64,000 nucleotides of DNA from Pseudomonas sp. SCA2728.1_7. Its GTDB lineage: Bacteria > Pseudomonadota > Gammaproteobacteria > Pseudomonadales > Pseudomonadaceae. A model generated the notes under the pieces. It did no database searches. It saw nothing but the letters and a program-made list of their open reading frames with translations, and was not told where the DNA came from. This document shows, piece after piece, positions 48,101-55,050 of the stretch. The position numbers were made by a program, and so were the translations under genes. Position 1 is the first letter of the stretch, and each line of letters opens with the position of its first letter. The DNA lies in the NCBI RefSeq assembly GCF_018138145.1, contig NZ_CP073104.1, positions 1,798,001 through 1,862,000 of the forward strand, given 5' to 3'.

Positions 48101-48488
48101 CTTGCGCTTGCAGCTGCACCGGCGTAACCGCGTGGACTTGCTGCACGGCGTGCTCGCCGTGCAGCACGAAAGTAGTTCGTAGACTGTCGTGGCGCGCCAC
48201 CAGCGCATGGAAACTTTTCTCCAGCGCAGCGACGTCCAGCGGCCCGCGCAGACGCAGGGCCGTGGGCATGTGGTACGCCGCGCTTTCCGGATCCAGCTGC
48301 CACAGGAACCATTGGCGTTCCTGGGCGAAAGACAACGACAAGGTGTCGAACTCGGCACTGACAGGCGGAATCGGCAGGTTCGCCGGGGAAACGTCCTCTT
48401 CGAGCATCTTCTGCAAGTACAAGCGACGTTTTTCCAGCGGCAGCGTTATGAAGCGCCTGGCAATACGTTGTGCGACAGCGGTGTCCAT
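36159..48488 (-). CDS. pvdD: Terminal pyoverdine NRPS, C-A-T-C-A-T-E-C-A-T-E, no thioesterase
   Basis: This 4109-residue synthetase has three modules. T domains are near residues 1047, 2104 and 3610. Pocket residues read by alignment to GrsA: A1 D-I-L-Q-L-G-L-I-W (Gly); A2 D-V-W-H-V-S-L-I-D (close to Ser), followed by an E domain; A3 D-G-E-C-C-G-G-V-T, with an acidic Glu fitting a basic residue such as (hydroxy)ornithine. C3 is of the D-acceptor type (HHILMDGWSS). The protein ends in a second E domain (HHLVIDTVSW, FNYLGQFD) with no thioesterase after it, unlike P. aeruginosa PvdD. C2 has HHIVSDA in place of HHxxxDG. GAGGAGG precedes the ATG at 48488, which overlaps the upstream stop (TGATG). 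Symbol given by position only. Confidence 0.9.
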   Translation of the reverse strand: MDTAVAQRIARRFITLPLEKRRLYLQKMLEEDVSPANLPIPPVSAEFDTLSLSFAQERQWFLWQLDPESAAYHMPTALRLRGPLDVAALEKSFHALVARHDSLRTTFVLHGEHAVQQVHAVTPVQLQAQVLAQMPDDTQLRHLIEEETRQLFDLQQGPLLRTRLLQLAPDDHVLIVTLHHIVSDGWSMQVMVEELVKGYAAFIQGQAPLLPELPIQYADYAIWQRHWMEAGERERQLEYWVARLGGQQPVLELPTDFARPAVMSYRGARLELDIDAALASGLKQMAQREGVSLFMILLASFQALLHRYSGQNDIRVGVPTANRNRVETERLIGFFVNTQVLKSEVDSQDAFSALLQQVKQTALGAQAHQDLPFEQLVEALQPERNLSHSPLFQVMFNHQTQGLSTAAPVGGLKVEGLRWDSHSAQFDLTLETVEHSDGLSAALIYATDLFGADTVARMAGHWQNLLRGIVTNPAQSIGELPLLSAAEHQAQLNDGNRSVVPAAEKGFVHQLFEAQAARTPDAPALVIDGQRLSYGQLNARANQLARKLQTLGVAADVLVGISVERSTHMLVGLLAILKAGGAYLPLDPAFPQDRLAYMIDDSGIDLLLTQGSLLSQLPVPATVTTLVLDQEGDWLDGFACEDLPTRLHAEHLAYAIYTSGSTGQPKGVMVRHAALTNFVASMAKTPGMVAQDRALSLTTFSFDIFGLEIYVPLMVGACIVLTGQEVAQDPYAVLALMTAEQVNVVQATPSTWRMLLDNENAAQLRGCKCLCGGEALPQELAVRMLALGGEVWNLYGPTETTIWSALHPLRAQDAQPWLGGPIDNTTLYIVGADLLPVPYGVAGELLIGGEGLARGYFQRPALTAERFVPHPYSATGERLYRTGDLARQRADGIIEYLGRIDHQVKIRGFRIELGEIEARLLEQDAVREAAVLAQDAPGGQALVAYVVPSADLSTLDADAQSRLRDSLNARLKVNLPDYMVPAHMVLLARFPLTPNGKLDRKQLPKPDASQWRKTYVAPETPVQQAVAAIWAQILKVERVGLSDNFFELGGHSLLATQVVSRIRQQLEIQVPLRLLFAHNSLQGFVEAMDPASAEQEPAISRVPREQPLALSYAQQRQWFLWQLDPTSSAYHIPAALRLRGALDPAALQQSFDALVERHESLRTRFVLDNERPVQVIEDAAAVTIALASVDAALDAQGLRGLIEAETRQLFDLQHGPLLRVKLLQLAADDHVLILTQHHIVSDAWSMQIMVDDLMQLYAGFSQGQPAALTPLPIQYADYGHWQRQWLEAGEQQRQLDYWTAQLGGEQPILELATDHPRPAQQSYRGARLPISLEPALAEGLKRLAKERNTTLFMLLLAGFQTLLHRYTGQNDIRVGVPIANRNRVETERLLGFFVNTQVLKADIDGNLRFDQLLDQVKQRALGAQAHQDLPFEQLVELLAPARNLSHTPLFQVMFNHASDARRAVSALPGLSLEELTWDAGTAQFDLTLDTFEFDEGISAALSYASDLFEPSTIARLGEHFLNLLRAIVAQPTRRIGELPMLDAAQRRVIVEDWNHTFADYPNQQPVHHLIEAQVERAPHAVALTFEGQSLTYRELNERANRLAHALVARGIGADVLVGISVHRSLEMVVGLLAILKAGGAYVPLDPEYPTERLAYMIDDSGIQWLLTQQALVETLPIPEHVQTLLLDANDAWLGDAASSNPTPALSAQNLAYVIYTSGSTGKPKGAGNSHGALTNRLCWMQQAYELRGADSVLQKTPFSFDVSVWEFFWPLMTGVRLVVAAPGDHRDPAKLVSLIEREAITTLHFVPSMLQAFVLDTNVSRCTSLTRIVCSGEALPIDAQQQVFAKLPNAGLYNLYGPTEAAIDVTHWTCRDEGRDAVPIGEPIANLMTYILDAELNPVPSGVNGELYLSGQGLARGYHRRPELTAERFVASPFVAGERLYRTGDLARYRPNGVIDYIGRIDHQVKIRGFRIELGEIEARLLEHDAVREAVVVAQGSRSGKVLSGYVVATEIDATDWPSMRETLQAHLRQTLPEHMVPAHLTLLQSMPLSPNGKLDRKALPAPDVAEAQQDFVAPVNAIETALAQIWQAVLGVAQVGTADNFFALGGDSINSIQVVSRARQQGIGLTPKDLFLHQNIQALARVATAAEEARIDQGPVTGESPLVPMQQWFFATDIPHREHWNQSVMLTPREALNVAHLQQALVHVVAHHDALRLRFVQASNGAWQASHQAPAEQALEIWQRSAEGADEIVAIADEAQRSLDLQNGPLLRCTLMAVQDGSERLHLAIHHLVMDGVSWRVLLEDLQTAYRQLNSNQPVALPAKSTAFKAWAEQLQAYAHSATLNKELDYWSRQLDQALPELPRSRPEGSQASVHGRSVNTRLDAEQTHRLLKQAPSAYRTQVNDLLLSALAQVICQWTAQPACLVQLEGHGREELFDGVDLSRTVGWFTSLFPVLLTPAKQPAEAIKRIKEQLRAVPEKGLGYGVLRYLGADAVQQRLAQLPQARITFNYLGQFDQSFDEQALFVPSEEGSGAGHGDDVALSNWLTIDGRVFNGQLSLDWTFSRDVFDEAVIQQLADAYAVALEQLIEHCCTQEHLGLTPSDFPLTCLTQPQLDRLPVPVAQVEDIYPLSPMQDGMLFHTLADDSSGLYINQISLPVHGLDSERFARAWQYVIGREDILRTSFHFPEGSNTPVQIVHRQVELQLTVEDWRTKDISEEAVTERATADYLAGFDLGQAPLQRVLLLRLEDDRYQMIWTCHHILMDGWSSSRLFGEVMQFYSHGQVQGRNGRYREFIEWLQRQDQGSLEGFWRNRLEPLQQATSLNQAMFPRHVEELPGHEAIYSRWDAAQTARLQQACRALQITPNTLIQGAWLLLLQRFTGQNTVVFGATVSGRPAGLANADNILGLFINTLPVIQTLRPEQPLDQWLQQLQAYNTDIREFSHAPLADIQRWSGLGGQGLFDSIIVFENYPIDERLGEQQDSGLSFGESRNHDVTNFPMDLAVNLGEQLSIEYLFLRNAFSLEAVEQIRRTLEDTLEAMIVAPSERLGNLQRLSAQQWQAFEQWSAAPGASYQAQLLPELIARHAQSRPEATALVCGDATLNYAELERRANRLAHRLIELGAGPEVVIGVALERSVEMVVALLAVMKSASAYVPLDIDYPPERLAFMIEDSAMALLLTHTQVQERLPVVEGLARLAIDEFDDSAYRDTAPHSGLLADNLAYLIYTSGSTGRPKGVAVAHGPMSMHCQAIAELYDMDEHSRELHFMSFAFDGAHERWLSTLFSGGTLVIRDASLWTPEQTFEALHQHGITIACFPPAYLKQLAEYAAHSQLAPPPVRVYCFGGDAVPDQTFEQVKAALRPQFFTNGYGPTETVVTPMLWKVPVSERCEAAYAPIGRAVGERTLYVLDEDLNPLPPGIAGELYIGGQGIARGYYQRPDLSAERFVPDPFGQPGERLYRSGDLVRQRADGVLDYVGRIDHQIKVRGFRIELGEIEASLRQLADVSDALVIARDSASGKQLIGYVVTPEGVAIGDRLKSELRAQLPDYMVPAQVICLAALPVTPNGKLDRQALPEPEFKGAEYVPGRTRDEQLLAEVWADVLQVERVGITDNFFELGGDSILSLQVVSRVRNHAELKLDLKLRDLMRGQTIEAIFEQRSSAVASVVEDVTQVAAEGQFNLIPIQQWLFDQRMSEPHHYNQALMLRARQALNLPALEMALRAMMQQHDALRLRFSDVGGRHYQHYQPLADMQAQWANEALLWQHEVADEAELELYAEQVQRSLDLHNGPVWRTAHVTLPDGEIRVLMVIHHLVIDTVSWRLLLQDLQVAYEAYSAGGSPNLPIRTSSYRAWAEGLQAYAADYPTEEKAWWLAQIDQPGSELPCDNPRGKNQVQYQSVAHLGLSEQHTQQLLKQVPAVYQTQINDVLLAALSRVLCRWSEQSSVLIQLEGHGREDLVKDIDLSRSLGWFTSMFPVRLTPGENADIGTSVRAVQRQLAAVPNKGLGYGVLRHMSGGQMAETLSQAPQARVTFNYLGQFDQSFDDKAMLVPAAESYGSCYSPQAALGNWLEVVGQVYDGRLALRCIYSTRRYRAETVEQLMREYQAELEALIEHCVAQAA

Positions 48489-51400
48489 CAAACCTCCTCA
48501 AATTCATCAAGCAGCGCTTCAAGCTTGCTCAATTTCGACGTGCTCATTTGCTCGCCGGACTGCTCGAGTTGCGCGACAAACGCACCCAGCACCGGGAATT
48601 GGAATATCAGTTGCGGCGTCAGCTTCAGGCCCAGTTCGAGTTGCAGGCGCGAGACCACGTTGACCACCAGCAGCGAGTGCCCGCCGAGTTCGAAGAAGTC
48701 GTCAGCCAGCCCGACCTGGTCGATTTTCAGCACGTCCTGCCAGATCGCCGCGACCTTGCATTCGAGCTCGCTTTGCGGCGCCAGATAGACCGACTGATGG
48801 GCGCGGGTGTCGGGCGCCGGCAAGGCCTTGCGATCGAGTTTGCCGTTGGGCGTCAGTGGCAACCGGTCAAGGAAGACCAGGTGGGTCGGCACCATGAAGT
48901 CCGGCACCTGACGGGCCAATTGCGCCTTGAGTTGTTCTGCTAGAGATGTCGGATCAAGGCTGTGGTCGTGGCTGACCAGATACGCAACAAGATTCGGCCC
49001 GCTCAGCTCTTCCCGCGCCAGCACCACCGCCTCACGAACCTCGGGCAATGCTTGCAGGCGTGCTTCGATTTCACCCAGTTCGATACGCAGACCGCGGATC
49101 TTCACTTGATGGTCGATGCGGCCGATGTACTCGATCACGCCGTCCTCGGCATAGCGCGCCAGGTCGCCGGTGCGGTACAGACGACCGCCGAAACCGGCGA
49201 ATGGATCAGGAATAAAGCGTTCGGCGGTCAGCGCGCCGCGCTGGTGATAACCACGGGCCAGCGAGTCACCGGCGATGTACAACTCGCCAGTGGCACCAAC
49301 GGCGCAAGGTTGCAGCGCTGCGTCCAGCACATAGGTGCGGACATTGTTGATCGGACGACCGATCGGCATGATTCGCGCATCATCTTCAACCGTGCGCGGT
49401 ACGGCGTGGCTGCTGGTGTCGATGGTCGCTTCGGTCGGGCCGTAGAGATTGCGCAACTCGCCGTCGAACAGCGCCAGCACTTGACGCGAAAGGTGCGCAC
49501 TCAGGGCCTCGCCACCGCACAGCAACAGGCGCAGCGAGGCCAGTTGTTCACGCGTCGCCAGCGGCAACAATGCTTGCAACAGCGACGGCGCCATTTGCAG
49601 CACGCTGATACGCAGGCGTGCGACGTCGGCCCACAGCGTGGTCAGGTCGAGATTGAATTGTGCCGAGGCCAGCACCAGTTGCGCACCGTTCATCAGCGGC
49701 AGCCAGAATTCCCAGACCGACGCATCGAAGCTGATCGCGGTTTTTTGCAGGACGCGATCCGCCGGCGTCAGTTGCAGGCATTCCTGCATCCACTGCATGT
49801 GGTTGCTCAAGCCGCCATGACGCAAGGTCACGCCCTTAGGCTTGCCGGTGGAGCCGGAGGTGTAGATCACGTAGGCGAGGTTCTGCTCATCGATCAGCAC
49901 CTGCGGATCGCGCTCGCTGTAAGCGTCCAGCCAATACGCTGGCTGATCGAGCAACAGCGTGGTCACCGCGACATCGGCAAAACGTGGTTGCAGGCTGGTT
50001 TCAGTCAGCAGCAAGGCAATGCCGCTGTCCTCGACCATGTAGGTCAGACGATCTTGTGGATACGCCGGATCCAGCGGCACGTAGGCGCCGCCAGCCTTGA
50101 GGATCGCCAGCAGGCCAACCACCATCTGTACGCTGCGCGACATCGCCAGACCGACCAGAACGTCAGGGCCGACGCCGCGCTCGATCAAGGCATGGGCCAA
50201 ACGGTTGGCCTGGGCATTGAGTTGCGCATACGTCAGCGTGGCCTGCTCGGTCACCAGCGCCACGGCGTCCGGGGTCAGGCGTGCCTGCGCTTCGATGCAT
50301 TGCTGCACCTGACGGCGCTCGGAGGTTTCGACGGCCGTGGCGTTCCAGTCGCGCAACAACAGCGTGCGCGTGACATCGCCCAGCAAGTCGATCTCGCCAA
50401 GGCTGCGGCCGGCCGGCGCGCTCACCATCTGCGCGAGCACGTGTGCCACCTGTTCAGCCAGGCGCTCGACGGTGTGTGTAGGGAAAGCAGCGTGGGCATA
50501 AGTAAAGTGCAGACTCAGGGTGTCATTGTGATTAACGGCCAGGGTCAACGGGAAATTAGTCTGTTCCTGATTGTCCACGGTGCCGAAGCTCAACCCTGAC
50601 GGTGCCTGCGCTTGCAGCGCGTCCGACAACGGGTAGTTTTCGAACACCAGCAAGGTGTCGAACAAGCCCTCGCCGCCCTGCCCGGCCCAGCGCTGAATCT
50701 CGAACAGCGGCGTGTGCTCATGCTCGCGCAGGGCGACGTTTTGCGCCTGTACCTGTTGCAACAGCGCCGACACTGACTGCTCCGGACGTGGGCTGGCGAT
50801 GACCGGCAAGGTGTTGATGAACAGGCCGATCTGTTGCTCGATGCCTTTGAGCTCGGTCGGGCGTCCCGAGACCGTGGCACCGAAGGCCACGGTGGCATGC
50901 CCGGTGTAGTGCTGCAGCAGCATCAGCCAGGCGGCCTGGATGACGGTGTTGAGGGTGACTTTCTGCGTACGGGCAAACTCGCTCAGGGCTTGCGTCTGCG
51001 CTGTGTCCAACCAGTGATAGTGACTGGCGTGGCTGCTGGCGAACGCCGCTTCGTCAACGTCGAAACGGGTTTCGGCGAGACGGGTCGGCGCCTCGAACGA
51101 ACGCAGCTGCTCCAGCCAGAACGCTTCACTGACCTTGGCATCGCGCCCCTGCAGCCAACTGATGTAGTCGCGGAAGCGCCCGGCCTGACGCGGCAAGGTC
51201 TGGCCGTCATAACGCTGCAGCACTTCGCCGAGCAACTGCGAATTGCTCCAGCCATCCATCAGGATGTGGTGATGGGTGTAGATCAGGTGATAACGCTGCG
51301 CGCCGGTCTGCACCAGCACCAGACGCAACAACGGTGCGCAGGCCAGATCAAAGCCCTGCGCCAGTTCTGCCGAAGCCAAGTCAGCGAGTGCTGACGTGAC

Positions 51401-53878
51401 ATCGGCGCGAGCGCTCCAGTCCAGCGACGTGAATGGCACGTGCACCTGTTTGTGCACCACTTGCAGCGGCCGCTCACTGCCCTGCCAGATAAAACTGCTG
51501 CGCAGAATATCGTGGGCATCGACGGCGGCCTGCCAGGCATTTTCGAAGCGTTGTGGATCGAGGCCTTCGATGTCCAGGCACATCTGGTTGATGTAATGCC
51601 CACTGCCGTTTTCATAAAGGCTGTGGAACAGCATGCCCTGCTGCATCGGCGCCAATGGATAAATGTCGTCCACCGCACGCGCCGGCAGCGCCAGACCATC
51701 GAGCTGCGCCTGAGTGAAACCGGCCAGCGGGAAGTCCGACGGCGTCATGCCCTGATTGCTCGGGTCGCAGCAATGGGCGATCAGCAGCGCCAACTCAGCG
51801 GCGTAGTCATCGGCCAGTTGCTGGATCAGCGCCGGATCGAATTGCTGGCGACTGAACGTCCAGCCCAGATTCAACGCGCCGTCGAACACCTGACCATTGA
51901 GGGTCAGCCAGTTGCCGAGTGTGGTCAGTGGGCTCTGCTCATCGCCGGCGCCTTCGCTGGCAGGGCTGAACAACGCGCCCTGCGCTTCATCGAAACTGCC
52001 GTCGAACTGGCCCAGGTAGTTGAAGGTGATGCGCGGTGGCGGCAGTGCCTGCAACGCTGCGCGGGTGGCGTCGTCTCCGAGGAAGCGCAGCGCAGCAAAA
52101 CCGACACCTTTGTCGGGAATCGCACGCAAGCCCTGCTTGATCGATTTGATCGAATCGGCGAGGTCAGCCGCCGGGGTCAATTTCACCGGGAACATACTGG
52201 TGAACCAACCGACGGTGCGGGTCAGATCGATGTTGGCGAACAACTCTTCACGGCCATGGCCTTCCAACTCGATCAAGGTGCTGGCGTGCCCGCTCCAGCG
52301 GCAAATCACCCGCGCCAGCGCGGTCAGCAACAGGTCGTTGACCTGCGTACGATACGCCGCCGGGGCTTCTTGCAGCAGTTGTCGGGTCAGTTGCTTGTCC
52401 AGTCGCGTATCGACCGTGACGGCCTGACTGTTGAGCGCACTGGCTTGTGGATCGAGGCACGGCAGGTCGCCCTGCACATCGCTCAACTGCGCCTGCCAGT
52501 AAGCCAATTGTTCCTGCAGTTCGGCGCTGCGGGCGTGGGCCTGCAACTGTTCGGCGAAGGCTTTGACCGAACTGGTCTTGGCCGGCAGTTGCAAGGCCTG
52601 CCCGGCGTGCAATTGGTTGTAAGCGGTTTGCAGATCGTCGAACAGAATCCGCCACGACACGCCATCCACCGCCAGGTGATGGATCACCAGCAACAGTCGT
52701 TGAGTGCCATCGGCGAGGTTCGCCAACACCCCGCGCAACAACGGCCCGGCTTGCAGATCGAGACTGCGCTGGGCCTGATTGGCCAGGGTTTCCAGCGCCG
52801 CTGCATCGGCGACTTCACGCACCCACAGCAGATTTTCCGATGCCGCTTGACGGTACTCGGCGCGCCAGCCTTCAGCGCTTTCGCTGAACGACAGACGCAA
52901 GGCATCGTGATGCTGCACCAGTGCCTGCAAGGCTTGTTCGACAAGCTCGGCTTGCAACGCGCTGGCCGGTTTCAGCAGTACCGACTGGTTGTAGTGGTGA
53001 CGGTCGGGAATCGCCTCGGCGAAAAACGCTTGCTGGATCGGCAGCAACAGCGAGGCGCCCTGAACCGGGGCCTGATCGATTGCTTGCGCGTCGGTACCGG
53101 TCTGCGCCACCGAAGCCAGCGCCTGCACGGTCTGGTGCTGGAACAGATCTTTCGGCGAGAAACGAATGCCCGCCGCGCGTGCACGACTGACCACCTGAAT
53201 GGAGATGATCGAGTCGCCGCCGAGTTCGAAGAAGTTATCGGTCAGGCCAACGCGTTCAAGTTTCAGCACGTCCTGCCAAATCGCCGCGATCTGTTGTTCC
53301 AGCTCGCTTTGCGGCGCCACGTAATCCTGTTGCACCTGACTGGCGTCCGCTTGCGGCAGCGCTTTGCGGTCGAGTTTGCCGTTGGCGGTGAGCGGCCATT
53401 GTTCGAGGAACAACAGGTGCGTCGGCACCATGTAATCCGGCAGATCGGCCTTGAGTTGCGCCTTGAGTTGCTCGCGCAAATCGGCTTCGTTGTCGACGTT
53501 GTGCGCGGCAATCACGTAGCCCACCAGTTGCTGACCGCTCGGCCCGTCCTGCGCCAGCACCACCGCTTCGCGCACGGCGTCGAGGGCATTCAGGCGTGCT
53601 TCGATTTCACCGAGTTCGATACGGAAACCACGGATTTTCACCTGATGGTCGATACGCCCGACGTACTCGATCACGCCGTCGCTGCGGTATTGCGCGAGGT
53701 CACCAGTGCGGTACAGACGCGCCCCGCTCTCGCCGAATGGATCGGGGATAAAGCGCAGTGCGGTGAGGTCACCACGGTTCAGATACCCGCGTGCCAGACC
53801 GGCACGGCCGACGTACAACTCGCCGATGCAACCCTTGGCCACCGGGTTCAGTTCAGTTCGCCGTCGAGCACGTACCAC
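48488..53878 (-). CDS. 3' fragment of the middle NRPS: A(rest)-T-E-C-A(Gln-like)-T
   Basis: The open frame after the frameshift encodes about 1785 genuine residues beginning at ELNPVAKG. It holds the A8-A10 part of the Thr domain, T (NFFELGGDSIISIQ), E (HHLAVDGVSWRIL, TVGWFTSMFP), a D-acceptor C domain (HHHILMDGWSN), an A domain with pocket D-A-W-Q-L-G-L-I-D and a last T domain (DDFFELGGHSLLVVN). The C-terminal tail SKLSKLEALLDEFEEV looks like a docking donor for the next synthetase. The only upstream in-frame start is a GTG at 53878 without a ribosome-binding site, so independent translation is doubtful. Confidence 0.7.
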   Translation of the reverse strand: MVRARRRTELNPVAKGCIGELYVGRAGLARGYLNRGDLTALRFIPDPFGESGARLYRTGDLAQYRSDGVIEYVGRIDHQVKIRGFRIELGEIEARLNALDAVREAVVLAQDGPSGQQLVGYVIAAHNVDNEADLREQLKAQLKADLPDYMVPTHLLFLEQWPLTANGKLDRKALPQADASQVQQDYVAPQSELEQQIAAIWQDVLKLERVGLTDNFFELGGDSIISIQVVSRARAAGIRFSPKDLFQHQTVQALASVAQTGTDAQAIDQAPVQGASLLLPIQQAFFAEAIPDRHHYNQSVLLKPASALQAELVEQALQALVQHHDALRLSFSESAEGWRAEYRQAASENLLWVREVADAAALETLANQAQRSLDLQAGPLLRGVLANLADGTQRLLLVIHHLAVDGVSWRILFDDLQTAYNQLHAGQALQLPAKTSSVKAFAEQLQAHARSAELQEQLAYWQAQLSDVQGDLPCLDPQASALNSQAVTVDTRLDKQLTRQLLQEAPAAYRTQVNDLLLTALARVICRWSGHASTLIELEGHGREELFANIDLTRTVGWFTSMFPVKLTPAADLADSIKSIKQGLRAIPDKGVGFAALRFLGDDATRAALQALPPPRITFNYLGQFDGSFDEAQGALFSPASEGAGDEQSPLTTLGNWLTLNGQVFDGALNLGWTFSRQQFDPALIQQLADDYAAELALLIAHCCDPSNQGMTPSDFPLAGFTQAQLDGLALPARAVDDIYPLAPMQQGMLFHSLYENGSGHYINQMCLDIEGLDPQRFENAWQAAVDAHDILRSSFIWQGSERPLQVVHKQVHVPFTSLDWSARADVTSALADLASAELAQGFDLACAPLLRLVLVQTGAQRYHLIYTHHHILMDGWSNSQLLGEVLQRYDGQTLPRQAGRFRDYISWLQGRDAKVSEAFWLEQLRSFEAPTRLAETRFDVDEAAFASSHASHYHWLDTAQTQALSEFARTQKVTLNTVIQAAWLMLLQHYTGHATVAFGATVSGRPTELKGIEQQIGLFINTLPVIASPRPEQSVSALLQQVQAQNVALREHEHTPLFEIQRWAGQGGEGLFDTLLVFENYPLSDALQAQAPSGLSFGTVDNQEQTNFPLTLAVNHNDTLSLHFTYAHAAFPTHTVERLAEQVAHVLAQMVSAPAGRSLGEIDLLGDVTRTLLLRDWNATAVETSERRQVQQCIEAQARLTPDAVALVTEQATLTYAQLNAQANRLAHALIERGVGPDVLVGLAMSRSVQMVVGLLAILKAGGAYVPLDPAYPQDRLTYMVEDSGIALLLTETSLQPRFADVAVTTLLLDQPAYWLDAYSERDPQVLIDEQNLAYVIYTSGSTGKPKGVTLRHGGLSNHMQWMQECLQLTPADRVLQKTAISFDASVWEFWLPLMNGAQLVLASAQFNLDLTTLWADVARLRISVLQMAPSLLQALLPLATREQLASLRLLLCGGEALSAHLSRQVLALFDGELRNLYGPTEATIDTSSHAVPRTVEDDARIMPIGRPINNVRTYVLDAALQPCAVGATGELYIAGDSLARGYHQRGALTAERFIPDPFAGFGGRLYRTGDLARYAEDGVIEYIGRIDHQVKIRGLRIELGEIEARLQALPEVREAVVLAREELSGPNLVAYLVSHDHSLDPTSLAEQLKAQLARQVPDFMVPTHLVFLDRLPLTPNGKLDRKALPAPDTRAHQSVYLAPQSELECKVAAIWQDVLKIDQVGLADDFFELGGHSLLVVNVVSRLQLELGLKLTPQLIFQFPVLGAFVAQLEQSGEQMSTSKLSKLEALLDEFEEV

Positions 53879-55050
53879 GACAGGTCAGCGATTGGTTCGC
53901 CGATCGGGCTGTTGGCGTCCTGCTCAAGATCCGCCACCGACAACGGACGGTACGTCACGTGCACGGTGGTTTCGGTGATGCCGTACATGTTGATCAGTTG
54001 TGGCGCCGAGTCACCGAAACGCTCGAACCACGGGCGCAGGGATTTCACGTCCAACGCTTCGCCGCCGAACACCACGTAACGCAAGGCATTCGCCCGCGTA
54101 TCGGCGCAGGCCACGTGCATCAATTGCTTGAACGCCGATGGCGTCTGGTTGAGCACGGTGACGCCAGCGTCGCAGAGCAATTCATGGAATTCCTGCGGGG
54201 AACGGCTGACGTCGTACGGCACCACCAGCAATTCACCGCCGTGCAGCAGCGCACCGAAAATCTCCCACACCGAGAAGTCGAACGCGTAGGAATGGAACAG
54301 GCTCCAGACGTCCGTCGGGCCGAAACCGAACCACGGCTCGGTGGCTTCGAACAGGCGCAGGATGTTCTGGTGCGGCAGCAACGTGCCTTTGGGTTTGCCG
54401 GTGGAACCGGAGGTGTAGATCACGTAGGCGAGGTTCGACGACGCCATCGTTACTTGCGGATCGGTGTCGGCAAACGCGCTGACATCGCTGTCCAGCAGCA
54501 AGGTTTGCACGCCGTCCGGCACCGGCAGTTGACCGGCCAGCGCAGCCTGGCTCAGCAGCAGTTGAATGCCGCTGTCCTCGATCATGTAGGCCAGACGATC
54601 CTGCGGATAAGCCGGGTCGAGCGGCACGTACGCACCGCCGGCCTTGAGGATTGCCAGCAGGCCGACGATCATTTCCACACCACGCTCGGCGGCCAGACCA
54701 ACCAGCACGTCCGGGCCTACACCGAGGGCGATCAATTGATGGGCGCGGCGGTTGGCCTGAAGGTTGAGTTCGCCGTAGCTCAGGGTTTGTTCGTTGAAAC
54801 GTACGGCGATTGCATCGGGACGCAGACGCGCCTGCTCGGCGATCAACTGGTGCGCGCAGGCTTCGCTCGGGAAACTGCGTGGGTTCGGGTTCCACTGAGC
54901 GATGTTGTGTTGTTGCTCGCGGGCGTCCAGCAACGGCAGTTCACCAATGCGGTGCTGCGGATCGGCGACGATGCCGTGCAGCAGGTTCAGCCAGTGCCCG
55001 GCCATGCGCTGCACGGTAGCGGCGTCGAACAGATCGGTGGCGTAGGTCAG
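53260..55050. repeat. Internal near-duplicate of the Thr adenylation module, copy 2
   Basis: About 1.8 kb covering the end of a C domain, the A domain and the T-domain start is nearly identical in sequence to 56454-58240, with a constant offset of 3194 bases below the frameshift and 3189 above it. It reflects duplication or gene conversion of a Thr module inside one gene. Confidence 0.8.
53847..53859. repeat. 5-bp tandem duplication causing the NRPS frameshift
   Basis: The plus strand reads TTCAG-TTCAG-TTC, where the near-identical sister domain at 57041-57048 has a single copy (TTCAGTTC). On the coding strand the extra unit turns GAACTGAACCCG into GAACTGAACTGAACCCG and makes a TGA stop in frame. 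Confidence 0.9.

Noticed and set aside
43449..48182. 1577-codon open frame on the plus strand opposite the last NRPS gene
   Set aside because: It is the mirror of a high-GC coding gene; the protein is rich in Gln, Arg and His with no domain, and the NRPS on the other strand is unmistakable. Other long plus-strand frames at 36-64 kb are the same effect.
53840..53870. Programmed ribosomal frameshifting to join the two NRPS fragments
   Set aside because: A -1 shift would restore the frame, but no slippery heptamer or following stem is present, and the sister module without the duplication reads straight through. Mutation or assembly error explains it better.
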